A stretch of DNA of 64,000 nt from Streptomyces sp. MA5143a (GCF_900290235.1 NZ_OLMK01000043.1:62001-126000); one strand, 5' to 3'; counted from the first letter of the stretch, positions 1 to 7,967 are shown. Made by a program: numbers and translations. The notes: a model not told the origin generated them from the letters alone.

Positions 1-140
1 CGCCACTTGAAGTCGGCCCGCCGCCCGACGAGTACGGGCACTCCGGCCCAGTCCTCCCACCAGGTACGGCATTCGTCGGCGGCGAGACGGGCTCCCAGGG
101 AGGCGAGGTAGGACTGCGAGGCGGACTGCTGTGGATGCAT
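1..140 (-). CDS. Partial hypothetical protein (N-terminus only)
   Basis: A minus-strand frame opens with ATG at 140 and runs off the left edge, so only the first 46 residues are visible. They begin MHPQQSASQSYLASLGARLA and continue with an aromatic-rich stretch (RTWWEDWAGVPV) that looks like real protein rather than a shadow. No family is recognised. The membrane-protein gene at 200-709 lies 59 bases upstream on the same strand, so the two could share a transcript. No strong ribosome-binding site is visible, and another start outside this choice is possible. Confidence 0.55.
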   Translation of the reverse strand, partial: MHPQQSASQSYLASLGARLAADECRTWWEDWAGVPVLVGRRADFKW

Positions 141-199
141 GGCCGGATCATGCCCCGCCCTGGCCGGATCGCGAAAGGCGGGGTGAGGCCAAGGCTTTG

Positions 200-709
200 C
201 TAAGCCCCGGTCGTGGACCCGGGCCGCACGATCATCAGCACCGTCACGGTCGCCCACAGCAGGTTGAACACACCGGTGAACATGGCGAGTCGCGCCGTGG
301 TCCTCACACTCACCGCCGACCCGACGGTGACGGCACCCTCGCCCTTGTCGCCGGTCGCGGGCCCGGCCGCAGCCACCCCCTCCAGGATCTCCTCCTGCCG
401 CGGCAGCACCAGCGCCAGCAGCACCATCGCCGCGAGTGCCGTCAGCAGCATCGACGCGATGAGCCAGGCGTCGCCGAGCACCCCCATGCTCATCGCCGTG
501 ACGAAACCGAGCGCGGGCACCGCGATACCGACACCGCCGTACACCCGGCAGATCCGGTGCAGCAGCCGCAGCGACGACACGGCCCGCTCGCTGCCGGGCT
601 CGGCCAGCGCCTTGCGGGCGCTCGGCGGGAACATACTGGCCGCGACGGTGATCGGCCCCACGGCGACGATCGCGGCGAGGACGTGGAGGGAGAGCAGCAA
701 CTTGGTCAC
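200..709 (-). CDS. DUF2269-like integral membrane protein
   Basis: The 169-residue product starts at a GTG. It has four hydrophobic segments (about residues 4-26, 52-76, 80-100 and 140-162), the usual size and topology of the small DUF2269-type predicted integral membrane proteins. The N-terminal segment carries the family's LHVLAAIVAVGP-like start. A charged loop (PRQEEILEG) lies between segments three and four. The function of the family is unknown; it acts in the cytoplasmic membrane. The gene is divergent from the AraC/GlxA-type regulator at 853, and the space between them carries inverted AdpA-type sites, so the regulator may control it. Assignment to DUF2269 is from pattern recognition, not a search. 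Confidence 0.75.
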   Translation of the reverse strand: MTKLLLSLHVLAAIVAVGPITVAASMFPPSARKALAEPGSERAVSSLRLLHRICRVYGGVGIAVPALGFVTAMSMGVLGDAWLIASMLLTALAAMVLLALVLPRQEEILEGVAAAGPATGDKGEGAVTVGSAVSVRTTARLAMFTGVFNLLWATVTVLMIVRPGSTTGA

Positions 710-768
710 GCCGGGACGCTAAGGCGCGCGACGGGCCGGTGGGAGTGGCGGGATTGCCAGTCCCCAAC

Positions 769-830
769 GGATTCTCGCCAGCAGGGGTCCGTGATGAACG
801 GGGCAGTGAGCCTCTGCTTGGCGAGAATCC
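769..830. promoter_or_regulatory. Inverted pair of AdpA-type binding sites
   Basis: Two perfect 12-base arms, GGATTCTCGCCA (769-780) and TGGCGAGAATCC (819-830), face each other across 38 bases. Each arm contains TGGCGAGAAT, which fits the published AdpA consensus TGGCSNGWWY. A further GCAG/CTGC pairing extends the symmetry inwards. The pair lies between the divergent membrane-protein gene and a GlxA/AdpA-family regulator, the expected place for autoregulation. The 38-base spacing is longer than in classical AdpA double sites. Confidence 0.6.
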
Positions 831-852
831 GGCGGAGCCCTACCCTCCCGCC

Positions 853-1809
853 ATGCACACCGTGGCCGTACTGGCGCTCGACCAGGTCATCCCGTTCGAT
901 CTCTCCGCCCCGATCGACACCTTCGGCTGGGCCCGGCTGCCGGACGGCCGGGAGGCGTACCGGGTGCGGGTGTGCTCGCCGACGGGGGACGCGGAGGTGC
1001 CTGCGGGGCCGTTCACCGTGCGGGCGCCGTATGGGCTGGAAGCGCTGGCGGAGGCCGACACGATCATCCTGCCGGGGACGGCGGACCCGACCGGCCCGCT
1101 CCCGCCGGGCGTGGCGGAGGCGCTGCGCGCGGCGGCGGCCGACGGGACGCGTATCGCCTCGGTGTGCGTCGGCGCGTTCCTCTTCGCGGCGACGGGCCTG
1201 CTGGACGGGCTGCGCGCCACGACCCACTGGATCGCGGCCCCGGACCTGGCCGCCCGGCACCCGAGGGTGACCGTCGACCCGAACGTCCTCTACGTCGACA
1301 ACGGCCAGTTCCTGACCTCGGCGGGCGCCGCCGCGGCGCTGGACATGTGTCTGCACATGATCAGGAAGGACTACGGTTCGGCGGTCGCCGCGTTCACCGC
1401 GCGGATGTGCGTCATGCCGTTGGAACGCGAGGGCGGCCAGGCCCAGTTCATCGTCCAGGACCAGCCCGCGGCCCCGGCCGGCGCGACCCTGGAGCCCCTG
1501 CTGCGCTGGCTGGAGGCGAACGTGGAGCGGGACCTCACGCTGGACGACATCGCCGCCCACGCCGGCACCAGCGCCCGTACGCTGAACCGCCGCTTCCGGG
1601 AGCAGACGGGCACGACACCGTCGCAGTGGCTGCACCGGGCGCGGGTCCGCCGGGCCCAGTACCTCCTGGAGTCCACCGACCACACGGTCGACCGCATCGC
1701 CGGCCAGGCGGGCTTCGGCTCCCCGACGGCCTTCCGCGAGCGGTTCAAGAAGGTGGTCGGTACCAGCCCGTACGCGTACCGGCGCGCGTTCCGGGGGGAG
1801 CGGCCGTAG
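853..1809 (+). CDS. GlxA/AdpA-family transcriptional regulator (DJ-1/PfpI + AraC HTH)
   Basis: This 318-residue cytoplasmic regulator has an N-terminal DJ-1/PfpI amidotransferase-like domain (about 1-165) and a C-terminal AraC double helix-turn-helix (about 218-306). The PfpI part shows the nucleophile-elbow strand ASVCVGAF with Cys105. The second HTH ends in the AraC signature GFGSPTAFRERFKKVVGTSP. ATG 853 begins the MHTVAVLALDQVIPFDL strand typical of the family; the open frame extends further upstream but includes the inverted operator, so the later start is preferred. It is a paralogue class of AdpA, shorter than AdpA itself (about 400 residues). The inverted TGGCGAGAAT sites just upstream suggest that it, or AdpA, controls this gene and its divergent neighbour. 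Its ligand and targets are unknown. Confidence 0.88.
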   Translation: MHTVAVLALDQVIPFDLSAPIDTFGWARLPDGREAYRVRVCSPTGDAEVPAGPFTVRAPYGLEALAEADTIILPGTADPTGPLPPGVAEALRAAAADGTRIASVCVGAFLFAATGLLDGLRATTHWIAAPDLAARHPRVTVDPNVLYVDNGQFLTSAGAAAALDMCLHMIRKDYGSAVAAFTARMCVMPLEREGGQAQFIVQDQPAAPAGATLEPLLRWLEANVERDLTLDDIAAHAGTSARTLNRRFREQTGTTPSQWLHRARVRRAQYLLESTDHTVDRIAGQAGFGSPTAFRERFKKVVGTSPYAYRRAFRGERP

Positions 1810-1843
1810 CGGGTGGGCGCGTCAGGGGCCCGGACGCTCCGCG

Positions 1844-2146
1844 TCACGCCCGGCGGTCGGCCACCACCCAGGACGCCAGGGCCACCGCTCCCGCCACGCC
1901 GAACACCGCCGGCCAGGCGCCCACCTTCTTCGCCAGGGGATGCGACCCGGCGAACGCGGCGACGTACCCGGCGGTCAGGGCGCCCGCGGCCCTGCCTCCG
2001 GCCGCGCGCTGCCACTGCTGGGCCGCGGCGGCGCCCGCGACGGCCAGCACGGCCCCGCCCAGCTGCCGCTTCTTCGTCCAGCGGGCCACCCCGTACCCGC
2101 CGATGAGCCCGCTCGCGGCCACCGCCGCCGCAGGAACCTTCGCCAT
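1844..2146 (-). CDS. Small hydrophobic membrane protein
   Basis: The 100-residue product starts at ATG 2146 with a good AGGAGG site 6-8 bases upstream. It is Ala/Gly-rich with three weak hydrophobic helices (about 7-20, 30-45 and 55-95) and a basic loop WTKKRQ near residue 23, so it is probably a membrane protein. I do not recognise the family. It is convergent with the regulator at 853-1809 and divergent from the Hsp20 gene, with which it shares a 198-base control region. Confidence 0.7.
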   Translation of the reverse strand: MAKVPAAAVAASGLIGGYGVARWTKKRQLGGAVLAVAGAAAAQQWQRAAGGRAAGALTAGYVAAFAGSHPLAKKVGAWPAVFGVAGAVALASWVVADRRA

Positions 2147-2255
2147 CGTCCGCCTCCTGGTCGTCGCAGCGCCGACCGTGTGCTGTCGCTTGTCGCGCGC
2201 TGTCGCCCCGAGGCTAACCCTTCTAGCACCCCACTCGCCGAAGCTGAGTCGGGGC

Positions 2256-2284
2256 TTGTCAACTTTCCTCCTCGGAGTTATATA
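2256..2284 (+). promoter_or_regulatory. Vegetative-type promoter for the Hsp20 gene
   Basis: TTGTCA (2256-2261) and TATATA (2279-2284) are separated by exactly 17 bases, a near-consensus sigma-70/HrdB-type promoter about 60 bases before the Hsp20 start. Such a good match is uncommon in this GC-rich DNA and suggests that expression is held down by a repressor. I saw no HAIR (CTTGAGT-N7-ACTCAAG) box or clear RheA operator. Confidence 0.6.
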
Positions 2285-2344
2285 AGAAGGCGTAGGAAAT
2301 CACCGGGCATCGCATCCAGTGCCTGATGAGAGGAGTGACCCGTG

Positions 2345-2767
2345 ATGCTCATGCGTACCGACCCGTTCCGTGAGTTCGACCGGCTCGCGCAGCAGGTGTT
2401 CGGCACCGAGAACCGGCCGGCCGTCATGCCGCTGGACGCCTACCGGGCCGGCGACGACTTCATCGTCCACTTCGACCTGCCGGGCGTGGACCCGGAGACC
2501 ATCGACCTGGACATCGAGCGCAACGTCCTGAACGTCCGCGCCGAGCGCCGCTCCCCGGCCCCCGAGGGGACCGAACTGGTCGCCGCCGAGCGCCCGACGG
2601 GTACGTTCACCCGTCAGCTCTTCCTCGGCGACACCCTGGACGCCGAGCGCGTCGACGCCTCCTACGAGGCGGGCGTCCTCACGCTGCGCATCCCGGTCGC
2701 CGAGAAGGCCAAGCCGCGCAAGATCCAGATCAGCGGCGGCAGCGAACGGCGCCAGATCGACCGCTGA
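2345..2767 (+). CDS. Hsp20/alpha-crystallin small heat-shock protein
   Basis: A 140-residue cytoplasmic holdase chaperone that binds unfolding proteins as an oligomer. The alpha-crystallin domain spans about residues 36-125, with the characteristic DDFIVHFDLPGVDPETIDLD strand pattern, the NVLNVRAERR segment and the conserved GVLTLRIPV motif near the C-terminus. Length is typical. ATG 2345 (MLMRTDPFRE) is the usual family start; a GTG three bases earlier is also spaced acceptably from the AGGAG site at 2331-2335. The strong promoter upstream suggests heat- or stress-inducible expression through a repressor. A nested hairpin after the stop separates it from the convergent lipoprotein gene. Confidence 0.93.
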   Translation: MLMRTDPFREFDRLAQQVFGTENRPAVMPLDAYRAGDDFIVHFDLPGVDPETIDLDIERNVLNVRAERRSPAPEGTELVAAERPTGTFTRQLFLGDTLDAERVDASYEAGVLTLRIPVAEKAKPRKIQISGGSERRQIDR

Positions 2768-2787
2768 CCGGCCCGGACGACCGCGAG

Positions 2788-2836
2788 GGGGCACCGGTTC
2801 GCGCCGTCGGACGGCGGCGTGATCGTCCGGTGCCCC
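2788..2836. terminator. Nested hairpin between convergent genes
   Basis: GGGGCACCGG (2788-2797) pairs perfectly with CCGGTGCCCC (2827-2836), and an inner CGCCG/CGGCG hairpin fills the loop. It lies just after the Hsp20 stop and before the end of the convergent lipoprotein gene, so it probably terminates both strands. There is no T-tract. Confidence 0.6.
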
Positions 2837-2894
2837 AGGCTTCCCATCGGCGAGCCGGCGTCGTCCCCTACGGGCCGCCGTCCGGCTCGCCGGC

Positions 2895-3965
2895 TCATGA
2901 TCGCCCGCGGGACACGCCGATGGCCGCCTTCCCGTCGGCCGTACCGGTGCCCGCCTTTCCGTCGGCCGTACCGGCGCCCGCCTTCCCCAGCGCCGCGCGC
3001 TTCGCCGCGAGATGGCGCTCGATCACCTCGCGGTCGTCGGCCCCCAGGACCCGTTCCTCCACCGTGCGCTGCACGTCGCCGACGGTCTTCGCGAGCTTCG
3101 TCTCCGCCTGGCACCGCGCGTCCGCCTCCGCCGTACGGATCTCCTCGCGGGCGAGCGCCCTCAGGGCGGAGGGGTCGCCGGAGACCTTCGGCAGCCGGTC
3201 GTTCAAGCGCTTGCGAACCGCCTGGAGACCGGCCACGCGATACCCGGCCTCAGCCATGCAGGAGGACCAACGCCGCATGGCCGCACGGTAGCCGGGATCC
3301 TTCTCCACAGCGGTCAGTACGCGTGCCGACAGCGCGGCGACCACCGGCTCCGTCCGGTTCCAGTCGGCGCCGTAGACCTCGACGCGGGCCGCGTTGACGC
3401 AGCCGTCCGTCGAGTACTCCAGCCGGGAGCCGTCCGGGAGCGCCACCGCCACCTTGTGCTCGGCGGTCCCGAGAAGGGCCCGTTGCCAGGCGGGGTCACG
3501 CGGCTCGTCGTCCCGCGGTGGCGGCGAGGACCGCAGATGCAGGAACTCCCCGACGATGCCGTACCCGTCGGTGCTCGCCCGCCGGGCGCCCAGCAGCCCG
3601 TACGGGTTGGTCTCCTCGCCGCGGGAGGACGCCGTCCGGGGCCGCGACGAGTACCGCAGGCCGCGCTCCGCCATGCACCGCACGATCGCCTTCTCCTGGA
3701 GGTCGTGCAGGCGTACGGCCTCGCTGTGAGGGAAGGACGCGGCTCCCGCCAGCGGCCGCACATCGGGCGGCTCCGGCGCACGCGCCGGCGCATGGCCGGC
3801 CGCCCCCGGGAGGGAGCAGCCGGCCACGGTCAGCGCCGCGCACACCGCCGCGCACACCGCAGCGAACACAGGGGCGTGCGCGAATCCCGTGGCCCGTACG
3901 GTGCTCGTGCCGCGGAGTCCGCGGAGTCCGCGGCGCTCGCGGGGCGCGTCGGCGTCGTGGTTCAC
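2895..3965 (-). CDS. Secreted lipoprotein, unknown function
   Basis: A GTG start at 3965 gives a 356-residue protein. A long basic N-region includes ERRGLRGL, followed by a hydrophobic core and the lipobox LTVAGC, so it should be a lipid-anchored extracytoplasmic protein. The mature part is charged and helical, with several Cys (RCMAERG, DGCVNA, SSCMAEAGY, DARCQAET) that could form disulphides. The C-terminus has two degenerate copies of a 9-residue repeat (GTADGKAG-like) before the end. The start codon overlaps the stop of the I36-like gene (GTGTGA), so translation is probably coupled. No family is recognised. The N-region is unusually long, and GTGs nearer the hydrophobic core are alternative starts. 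Confidence 0.7.
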   Translation of the reverse strand: MNHDADAPRERRGLRGLRGTSTVRATGFAHAPVFAAVCAAVCAALTVAGCSLPGAAGHAPARAPEPPDVRPLAGAASFPHSEAVRLHDLQEKAIVRCMAERGLRYSSRPRTASSRGEETNPYGLLGARRASTDGYGIVGEFLHLRSSPPPRDDEPRDPAWQRALLGTAEHKVAVALPDGSRLEYSTDGCVNAARVEVYGADWNRTEPVVAALSARVLTAVEKDPGYRAAMRRWSSCMAEAGYRVAGLQAVRKRLNDRLPKVSGDPSALRALAREEIRTAEADARCQAETKLAKTVGDVQRTVEERVLGADDREVIERHLAAKRAALGKAGAGTADGKAGTGTADGKAAIGVSRGRS

Positions 3966-4336
3966 ACGCACCAGTCGTTGGAGGCGACGTTGTGCCACCA
4001 GACGGTGTTGGCGAGGGTCGGGTTCGTCCAGCCGCGGTCGAGGACGTAGCTGGAGCCCGTCTTGTTGAGGCCGGAGAAGATGCGGACGTTGCAGTTGTTG
4101 CCGTGGTTGTAGAGCGACTCGGCGTTGTTGAACTTGTTGTACTGGAGCAGGTTGTTGTTGTCCCCGTACACGGTGCCGGGATCCCCCGCGCCGTTGGTGC
4201 CGAGGTAGGCGCACAGCGCCCCGGCGGGACAGTCCGACCACGCCGCGTTCGCGGGGCCGGCCGTGGCCAGCGTGCCGACGGCGGCCATCGCCAGACCACC
4301 GAGGGCGATGCCGCCCCGGACGAGCATCCGATGCAT
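3962..4336 (-). CDS. Secreted peptidase-inhibitor-I36-like protein
   Basis: The 124-residue product starts at ATG 4336 with GGAGGAA seven bases upstream. A signal peptide (about residues 1-33, ending ATAGPANA-A) precedes an 85-residue mature domain. That domain has four Cys and the CPAGALCAYLGTNG / NNCNVRIFSG / GSSYVLDRGW pattern of the beta-gamma-crystallin-like peptidase inhibitor family I36 (SMPI type). Such proteins are secreted inhibitors or small surface proteins. The gene overlaps the start of the lipoprotein gene by four bases, pointing to a two-gene unit. Identification rests on the Cys pattern and typical size. The actual target protease, if any, is unknown. Confidence 0.75.
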   Translation of the reverse strand: MHRMLVRGGIALGGLAMAAVGTLATAGPANAAWSDCPAGALCAYLGTNGAGDPGTVYGDNNNLLQYNKFNNAESLYNHGNNCNVRIFSGLNKTGSSYVLDRGWTNPTLANTVWWHNVASNDWCV

Positions 4337-4542
4337 TCCGAGTTCCTCCACTCTGCGAAGCACTGCTGCGACTCGTTGCGCGCCGCCGCGCCGAACTCGT
4401 CGCGGCGGCTCCACGCCAGCACCGCCCGGTGACCACCGGGCCCGTGGCGCTCATGCGGCAGCAGCCTCACGCAGGGACCAGGCGTCCCGTCAGGGGAGAG
4501 GAAGGGGACAGGACGTCGTGGGACACGGCGACCCCGCCCGCC

Positions 4543-5049
4543 TCACCCGTCGTACGCGCCGTCCCACCAGTTCGGGACGCCGGGGACGGCACGCGGGACA
4601 CCGTGGGACACGACGGGGGGAACGCCCGCCGCGTCGGCGGCACATGGGCAACGCCCGAACGACCCGCGGGCCCCGCCCGTACGCTCCGCCCACCACCCGG
4701 CCGCCGCCACGGCCAACGCCCCCACGGCCATCCCCGCGGCGAACCACTCCGCCGGTGACAGCCGGCGGGAGGACGGCCACCGCTCCCACCGCGCGTCGGC
4801 CTGCGCCCCGGCCGGTCTCGCCTCGGCGGCGACGGACTCCTCGGATCCCTCCAACAACAGCAGGGCCCCCGCCCCGTCCCCCATCACGGAGGCGAACTGC
4901 TCGACGGCGTCCCTGGGTACCGGCTTCTTGCCGTTGAGGAACCGCTCCCAGGACGACCGGCTGTAGTGCGTCCGAGCCGCCAGCTTGGCGAAGCTCAGTC
5001 CCGACTGTTTCTTCAGCCTGCGCATCTCCCCGGCTATCAGCTCGCTCAT
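4543..5049 (-). CDS. XRE-family HTH protein with C-terminal membrane segment
   Basis: The 168-residue protein begins MSELIAGEMRRLKKQSGLSF, a helix-turn-helix of XRE type (about 4-60, with the recognition stretch THYSRSSWERFLNGKK). A linker and one transmembrane helix follow (about 97-118, AAGMAVGALAVAAAGWW), then a short Pro/Gly tail. This makes it a membrane-tethered DNA-binding protein of a class common in Streptomyces. ATG 5049 is preferred because GGGGGA lies four bases upstream; a GTG at 5085 would add 12 residues. Its target is unknown, but it is divergent from the lipoprotein gene at 5372, and the space between contains a 13-base palindrome. Confidence 0.78.
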   Translation of the reverse strand: MSELIAGEMRRLKKQSGLSFAKLAARTHYSRSSWERFLNGKKPVPRDAVEQFASVMGDGAGALLLLEGSEESVAAEARPAGAQADARWERWPSSRRLSPAEWFAAGMAVGALAVAAAGWWAERTGGARGSFGRCPCAADAAGVPPVVSHGVPRAVPGVPNWWDGAYDG

Positions 5050-5260
5050 GCGTCCCCCTGCGTCCCCTTGGTCGTGTGGGCTCACCGTTCAGGAAACAGG
5101 GCGGTGAGGAGCGGAGGACAGACGTTTCACGGCCGATTTCGAGGCATCCGGCAGGGTGCGGGCCACCCTGTACGGCGAGTGTGACTCACGTCACGGTATG
5201 GAGCCGCCGGAAGTGGATCGCGGCGTCGGTCAGTGCTGGCATGCTCATGCTTAGCTACTG

Positions 5261-5273
5261 GACGGTAACCGTC
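5261..5273. promoter_or_regulatory. 13-base palindrome in the 5050-5371 intergenic region
   Basis: GACGGTAACCGTC is a perfect palindrome around a single central base. It sits about 100 bases before the lipoprotein start and 210 bases from the XRE gene start. It is the only clear structure in the 322-base gap between these divergent genes and is a plausible operator. No particular regulator family can be named. Confidence 0.4.
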
Positions 5274-5371
5274 GGTCATCTGCCGCCGCCGTGTCGTGCG
5301 CGCGGCCCTGCCGTCATGCCGCCCCCCCGTGTAAGCGAAACCCCCCACCACACCGATCCCGAGGATCACGC

Positions 5372-7021
5372 GTGCACAAGCTCAGACGACATGCCCTGCT
5401 CTCGGCCCTCTCGGCGATCACCGTCGCCACCCTGGTGGCCACCGGCTGCTCCCACGACTCGTCCTCCACCGCCGACAAGGCGCGCGCGGCGGCGGCCGAG
5501 ACCCCCAAGGCCGCGGCGGCGGAGGAGCAACTCGCCGTCGTCTCCGCCCCGACCGACGAGGCCACCCCCGCGGCCGTGGCCGACGGGAACGCCGTCGACC
5601 AGGGCAAGGCGAAGAAGTCCACGCTCAAGGTCGCGTCGTACGACAGGAAGACCGGCCGCGCGGTCATCGCGGCACCGCCCGCGCGGGACACGGAGCCGAC
5701 GCCGGACCCGTCGGCGTCGAAGCCGGCCGCCACGGGGCCGGGGGCGGGATCTGACGCCGAGTCGGGCGAGGAGTCGGACGCCGAGTCGGGCGCGGCGGCG
5801 GAGCAGGGCCCGGATGCGGAGCGGGACTCGGGGTCCGGGAGTGGCTCGGGGTCCCGGAGTGACTCGGGGTCTGCGGATGAGGGCTCCGGGGCGGAGCGGG
5901 GCTCCGCGCCGGGTTCGGCCCCCGCGTCCACCCCGGCGGCCGGCTCGCGCCCCGTCGCCGTCGGCGATGTCATCGCCAGCGCCCCCGCCCCCGGCGCCCC
6001 CGACGGCCTGCTCGCCAAGGTGACGGACATCGTCGGCACGACGCAGGACGGCAGCGGTACGACCGTCCAGACCGAGCCGGCCGAACTCAACTCCGTCCTC
6101 GGTGAGAGCAAGGCGGACGGCACGGTCCCCGTCGACCCCTCCACCATGGACGTCGACCCGCTCGTCCAGGGAGTGAAGGTCTCCTGGGCGAAGACCGGTG
6201 ACCTCACCTTCGGCCCGCAGGGCGCGAAACTCCCGCTCGGCAGCCTCCGGATCGACGTGGGTGCCGCCGTGGAGACCGCGCCCGGCGCCCCCGCCTCGGC
6301 CGCCGCGTCCGTCCACGGCTTCGTCCAGCTCGCCCCCGAGGTCGCCTTCTCGTACGACGGCTCCGGAGCCGGTACGGGGGCCGCGCCCGGCGGAGCGTTC
6401 CTGGGACTGACCGGTGACTGGGCGTCGAAGTGGTCGCTCAAGGGCCGCGCGGCCGGCACGACCGACGGCAAGCCGGTCCGCGTCCCGTTCGCCGAACTCC
6501 ACGCCGACCCCGTCATTCAGGTCGGCCCGGTCCCGATCGTCGTCAACCTGGACCTCGTCTGCTACTTCCAGGTGGACGCCGACGGCCGCGTCACCGTCGA
6601 CGTCGAACAGGACCTGAAGGGCGACTTCCGCGTCGGCGGCAACTTCACCTGGGCCAAGGGCTGGACGGGTGTGAGCGAGTCCGACATGACCGGCGAGCCC
6701 CTGAAGGCGACCGTCACCGCCACCGGCAAGGTCAAGGCCGCCCTGGGCGCCGAGGCCACCATCGGCCTCTACGGCACGGTGGGCGTCACCGCCGACCTCG
6801 CCCCGTACCTGCGCGCCGAGGCAGACGCCACGGCCGAGGGCTCCGCGAACGGCACCGGCTCGGCGAAGGGTGCCTGGGCCCTCTACGGCGGTGTGGACCT
6901 CACCGGCACGCTGAACATCCAGCTCTCCATATTCGGCACCCCGATCTTCCAGAAGAAGATCCCGCTGGGAGCCCTCCAGAAGGAGTGGCTGCTGACGAAG
7001 GGCGAGGCGGCGACGGCGTGA
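5372..7021 (+). CDS. Large secreted lipoprotein with acidic Ser/Glu/Gly linker
   Basis: A GTG start with GAGGAT seven bases upstream gives 549 residues. The signal sequence ends in the lipobox VATGC (Cys26). Residues about 110-205 form a low-complexity Ser/Glu/Asp/Gly linker encoded by imperfect direct repeats near 5750-5890. The C-terminal 340 residues form a beta-rich domain (repeated V-V-L-D-V and G-x-V-G-x-T patterns, for example AALGAEATIGLYGTVGVTAD) without recognised catalytic motifs. It resembles surface-exposed Streptomyces lipoproteins of unknown function. The linker probably spans the cell wall so that the C-terminal domain is exposed. Confidence 0.78.
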   Translation: MHKLRRHALLSALSAITVATLVATGCSHDSSSTADKARAAAAETPKAAAAEEQLAVVSAPTDEATPAAVADGNAVDQGKAKKSTLKVASYDRKTGRAVIAAPPARDTEPTPDPSASKPAATGPGAGSDAESGEESDAESGAAAEQGPDAERDSGSGSGSGSRSDSGSADEGSGAERGSAPGSAPASTPAAGSRPVAVGDVIASAPAPGAPDGLLAKVTDIVGTTQDGSGTTVQTEPAELNSVLGESKADGTVPVDPSTMDVDPLVQGVKVSWAKTGDLTFGPQGAKLPLGSLRIDVGAAVETAPGAPASAAASVHGFVQLAPEVAFSYDGSGAGTGAAPGGAFLGLTGDWASKWSLKGRAAGTTDGKPVRVPFAELHADPVIQVGPVPIVVNLDLVCYFQVDADGRVTVDVEQDLKGDFRVGGNFTWAKGWTGVSESDMTGEPLKATVTATGKVKAALGAEATIGLYGTVGVTADLAPYLRAEADATAEGSANGTGSAKGAWALYGGVDLTGTLNIQLSIFGTPIFQKKIPLGALQKEWLLTKGEAATA

Positions 7022-7044
7022 CCCGTCGCCCCACCGTCTGAGAA

Positions 7045-7168
7045 GGGGGCTCTCGGCCGAGGCGATGCCGCCCCCGTGCGCCGACCGGATGGTGGGGGAC
7101 ATTCGGACGGGCGCCGGCCAAGAGCCCCCGCGCGCTGCCGACTTCGGGCCGGCGGTGGAGTGGGGCTC
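7045..7168. other. Region of competing inverted repeats
   Basis: GGGGGCTCTCGGCC (7045-7058) pairs with GGCCAAGAGCCCCC (7116-7129) with one mismatch. The core GAGCCCC of the second arm (7122-7128) can also pair with GGGGCTC at 7162-7168, so the two stems exclude each other. It lies in the 301-base gap after the lipoprotein gene. It could be a terminator or an attenuator-like leader for the gene at 7323. No gene is supported in this gap. Confidence 0.4.
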
Positions 7169-7322
7169 GTCCACGCGCACACCGACTCTCGCGGCCCACG
7201 GGCCCGGCCCGCCTCCCCCCTAAGACCGACCCGGCCCGGAGGGACCGCCCCAAAGCGGGCGAACCGATGGGCCTTTCGGCCTACTGTGAGGCCATGCGCC
7301 AGCACGCCAGCCGGACGAAACG

Positions 7323-7967
7323 GTGACCCGACCCACCCCCGAGACGGTGGAGGACCAGGCCTCCACGGTCCGCACCCTCCTTCACCACCTTCACCTCCCC
7401 CTCGGTCCCCAGCACTACGTACGAGGAATCCTCCCCGCCCCCGAAGGCCGCCCCGCGCTCCGCTTCGCGACGGGCCGCCGCAAGGCCGCGCCCCCCGACT
7501 TCCGCCTCTACGAGATCCCGCTGACGCGGGCCGGGGAGTCCATCACCCCGCACCACCTGCTCGCGCTCCTCCGGGCCGCCCACCGAGGCACCCGCCTCTA
7601 CTCGTCGAGCCGCGTCGAGGAGACGATGGGCATGACGGTGATCCACCTGGACCCGTCGGAAGACCCGACGGCGAAGGAACCCGCCGCCCACCGCCGGCTC
7701 TCGCTCCTCACGGCCCTGACCTGCCCCGCGACGGACGACCTCCCCTCCCTGCCCCTGGTCGGCTTTCTCCCCACAACCCCCGGCACGGTCCGCCTCTACC
7801 TGGCCCCGCCCTCGGCGCCGGGCATCGTGGCAGCGGACGTACGCCTCTCCGGCCCCCTGACGGCGATCGAGGCGGTGCTCCCTTCCGTGCTCCGTGAGAA
7901 GGAACGCCGGCGGAAGGACAAGGGGGACCCGCACTGTTGGCGTCGGGTGGACCTGAGGGACTGGTAG
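7323..7967 (+). CDS. Hypothetical protein (214 aa)
   Basis: A GTG start gives a 214-residue soluble protein with no signal or membrane segment. The sequence alternates strands and helices (QHYVRGILPAPEGRPALRFA, LYSSSRVEETMGMTVIHLDP) and is plausible coding sequence. I do not recognise a family. Its stop lies three bases from the stop of the convergent VOC-ASCH gene. The preceding gap carries competing hairpins that may regulate it. An antisense frame over the same region lacks a convincing start and composition, so the plus strand is preferred. Confidence 0.6.
   Translation: MTRPTPETVEDQASTVRTLLHHLHLPLGPQHYVRGILPAPEGRPALRFATGRRKAAPPDFRLYEIPLTRAGESITPHHLLALLRAAHRGTRLYSSSRVEETMGMTVIHLDPSEDPTAKEPAAHRRLSLLTALTCPATDDLPSLPLVGFLPTTPGTVRLYLAPPSAPGIVAADVRLSGPLTAIEAVLPSVLREKERRRKDKGDPHCWRRVDLRDW

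Noticed and set aside
2231..2254. CCCCACTC/GAGTCGGGG as an operator or terminator before the Hsp20 gene
   Set aside because: Arms match only with a bulge and the position does not overlap the promoter well; too weak to call.
3966..4454. N-terminal extension of the lipoprotein through the I36-like gene
   Set aside because: It is the shadow of the I36-like gene; the GTG overlapping that gene's stop gives a proper lipoprotein signal.
5366..7180. A 604-codon antisense frame over the lipoprotein
   Set aside because: Arg/Gly-rich shadow; the plus frame has signal, lipobox and a ribosome-binding site.
7281..7934. Antisense frame of 217 codons against 7323-7967
   Set aside because: Charged, Gly/Arg-rich composition and no clear start; the plus frame looks more like folded protein, though this locus remains less certain than others.
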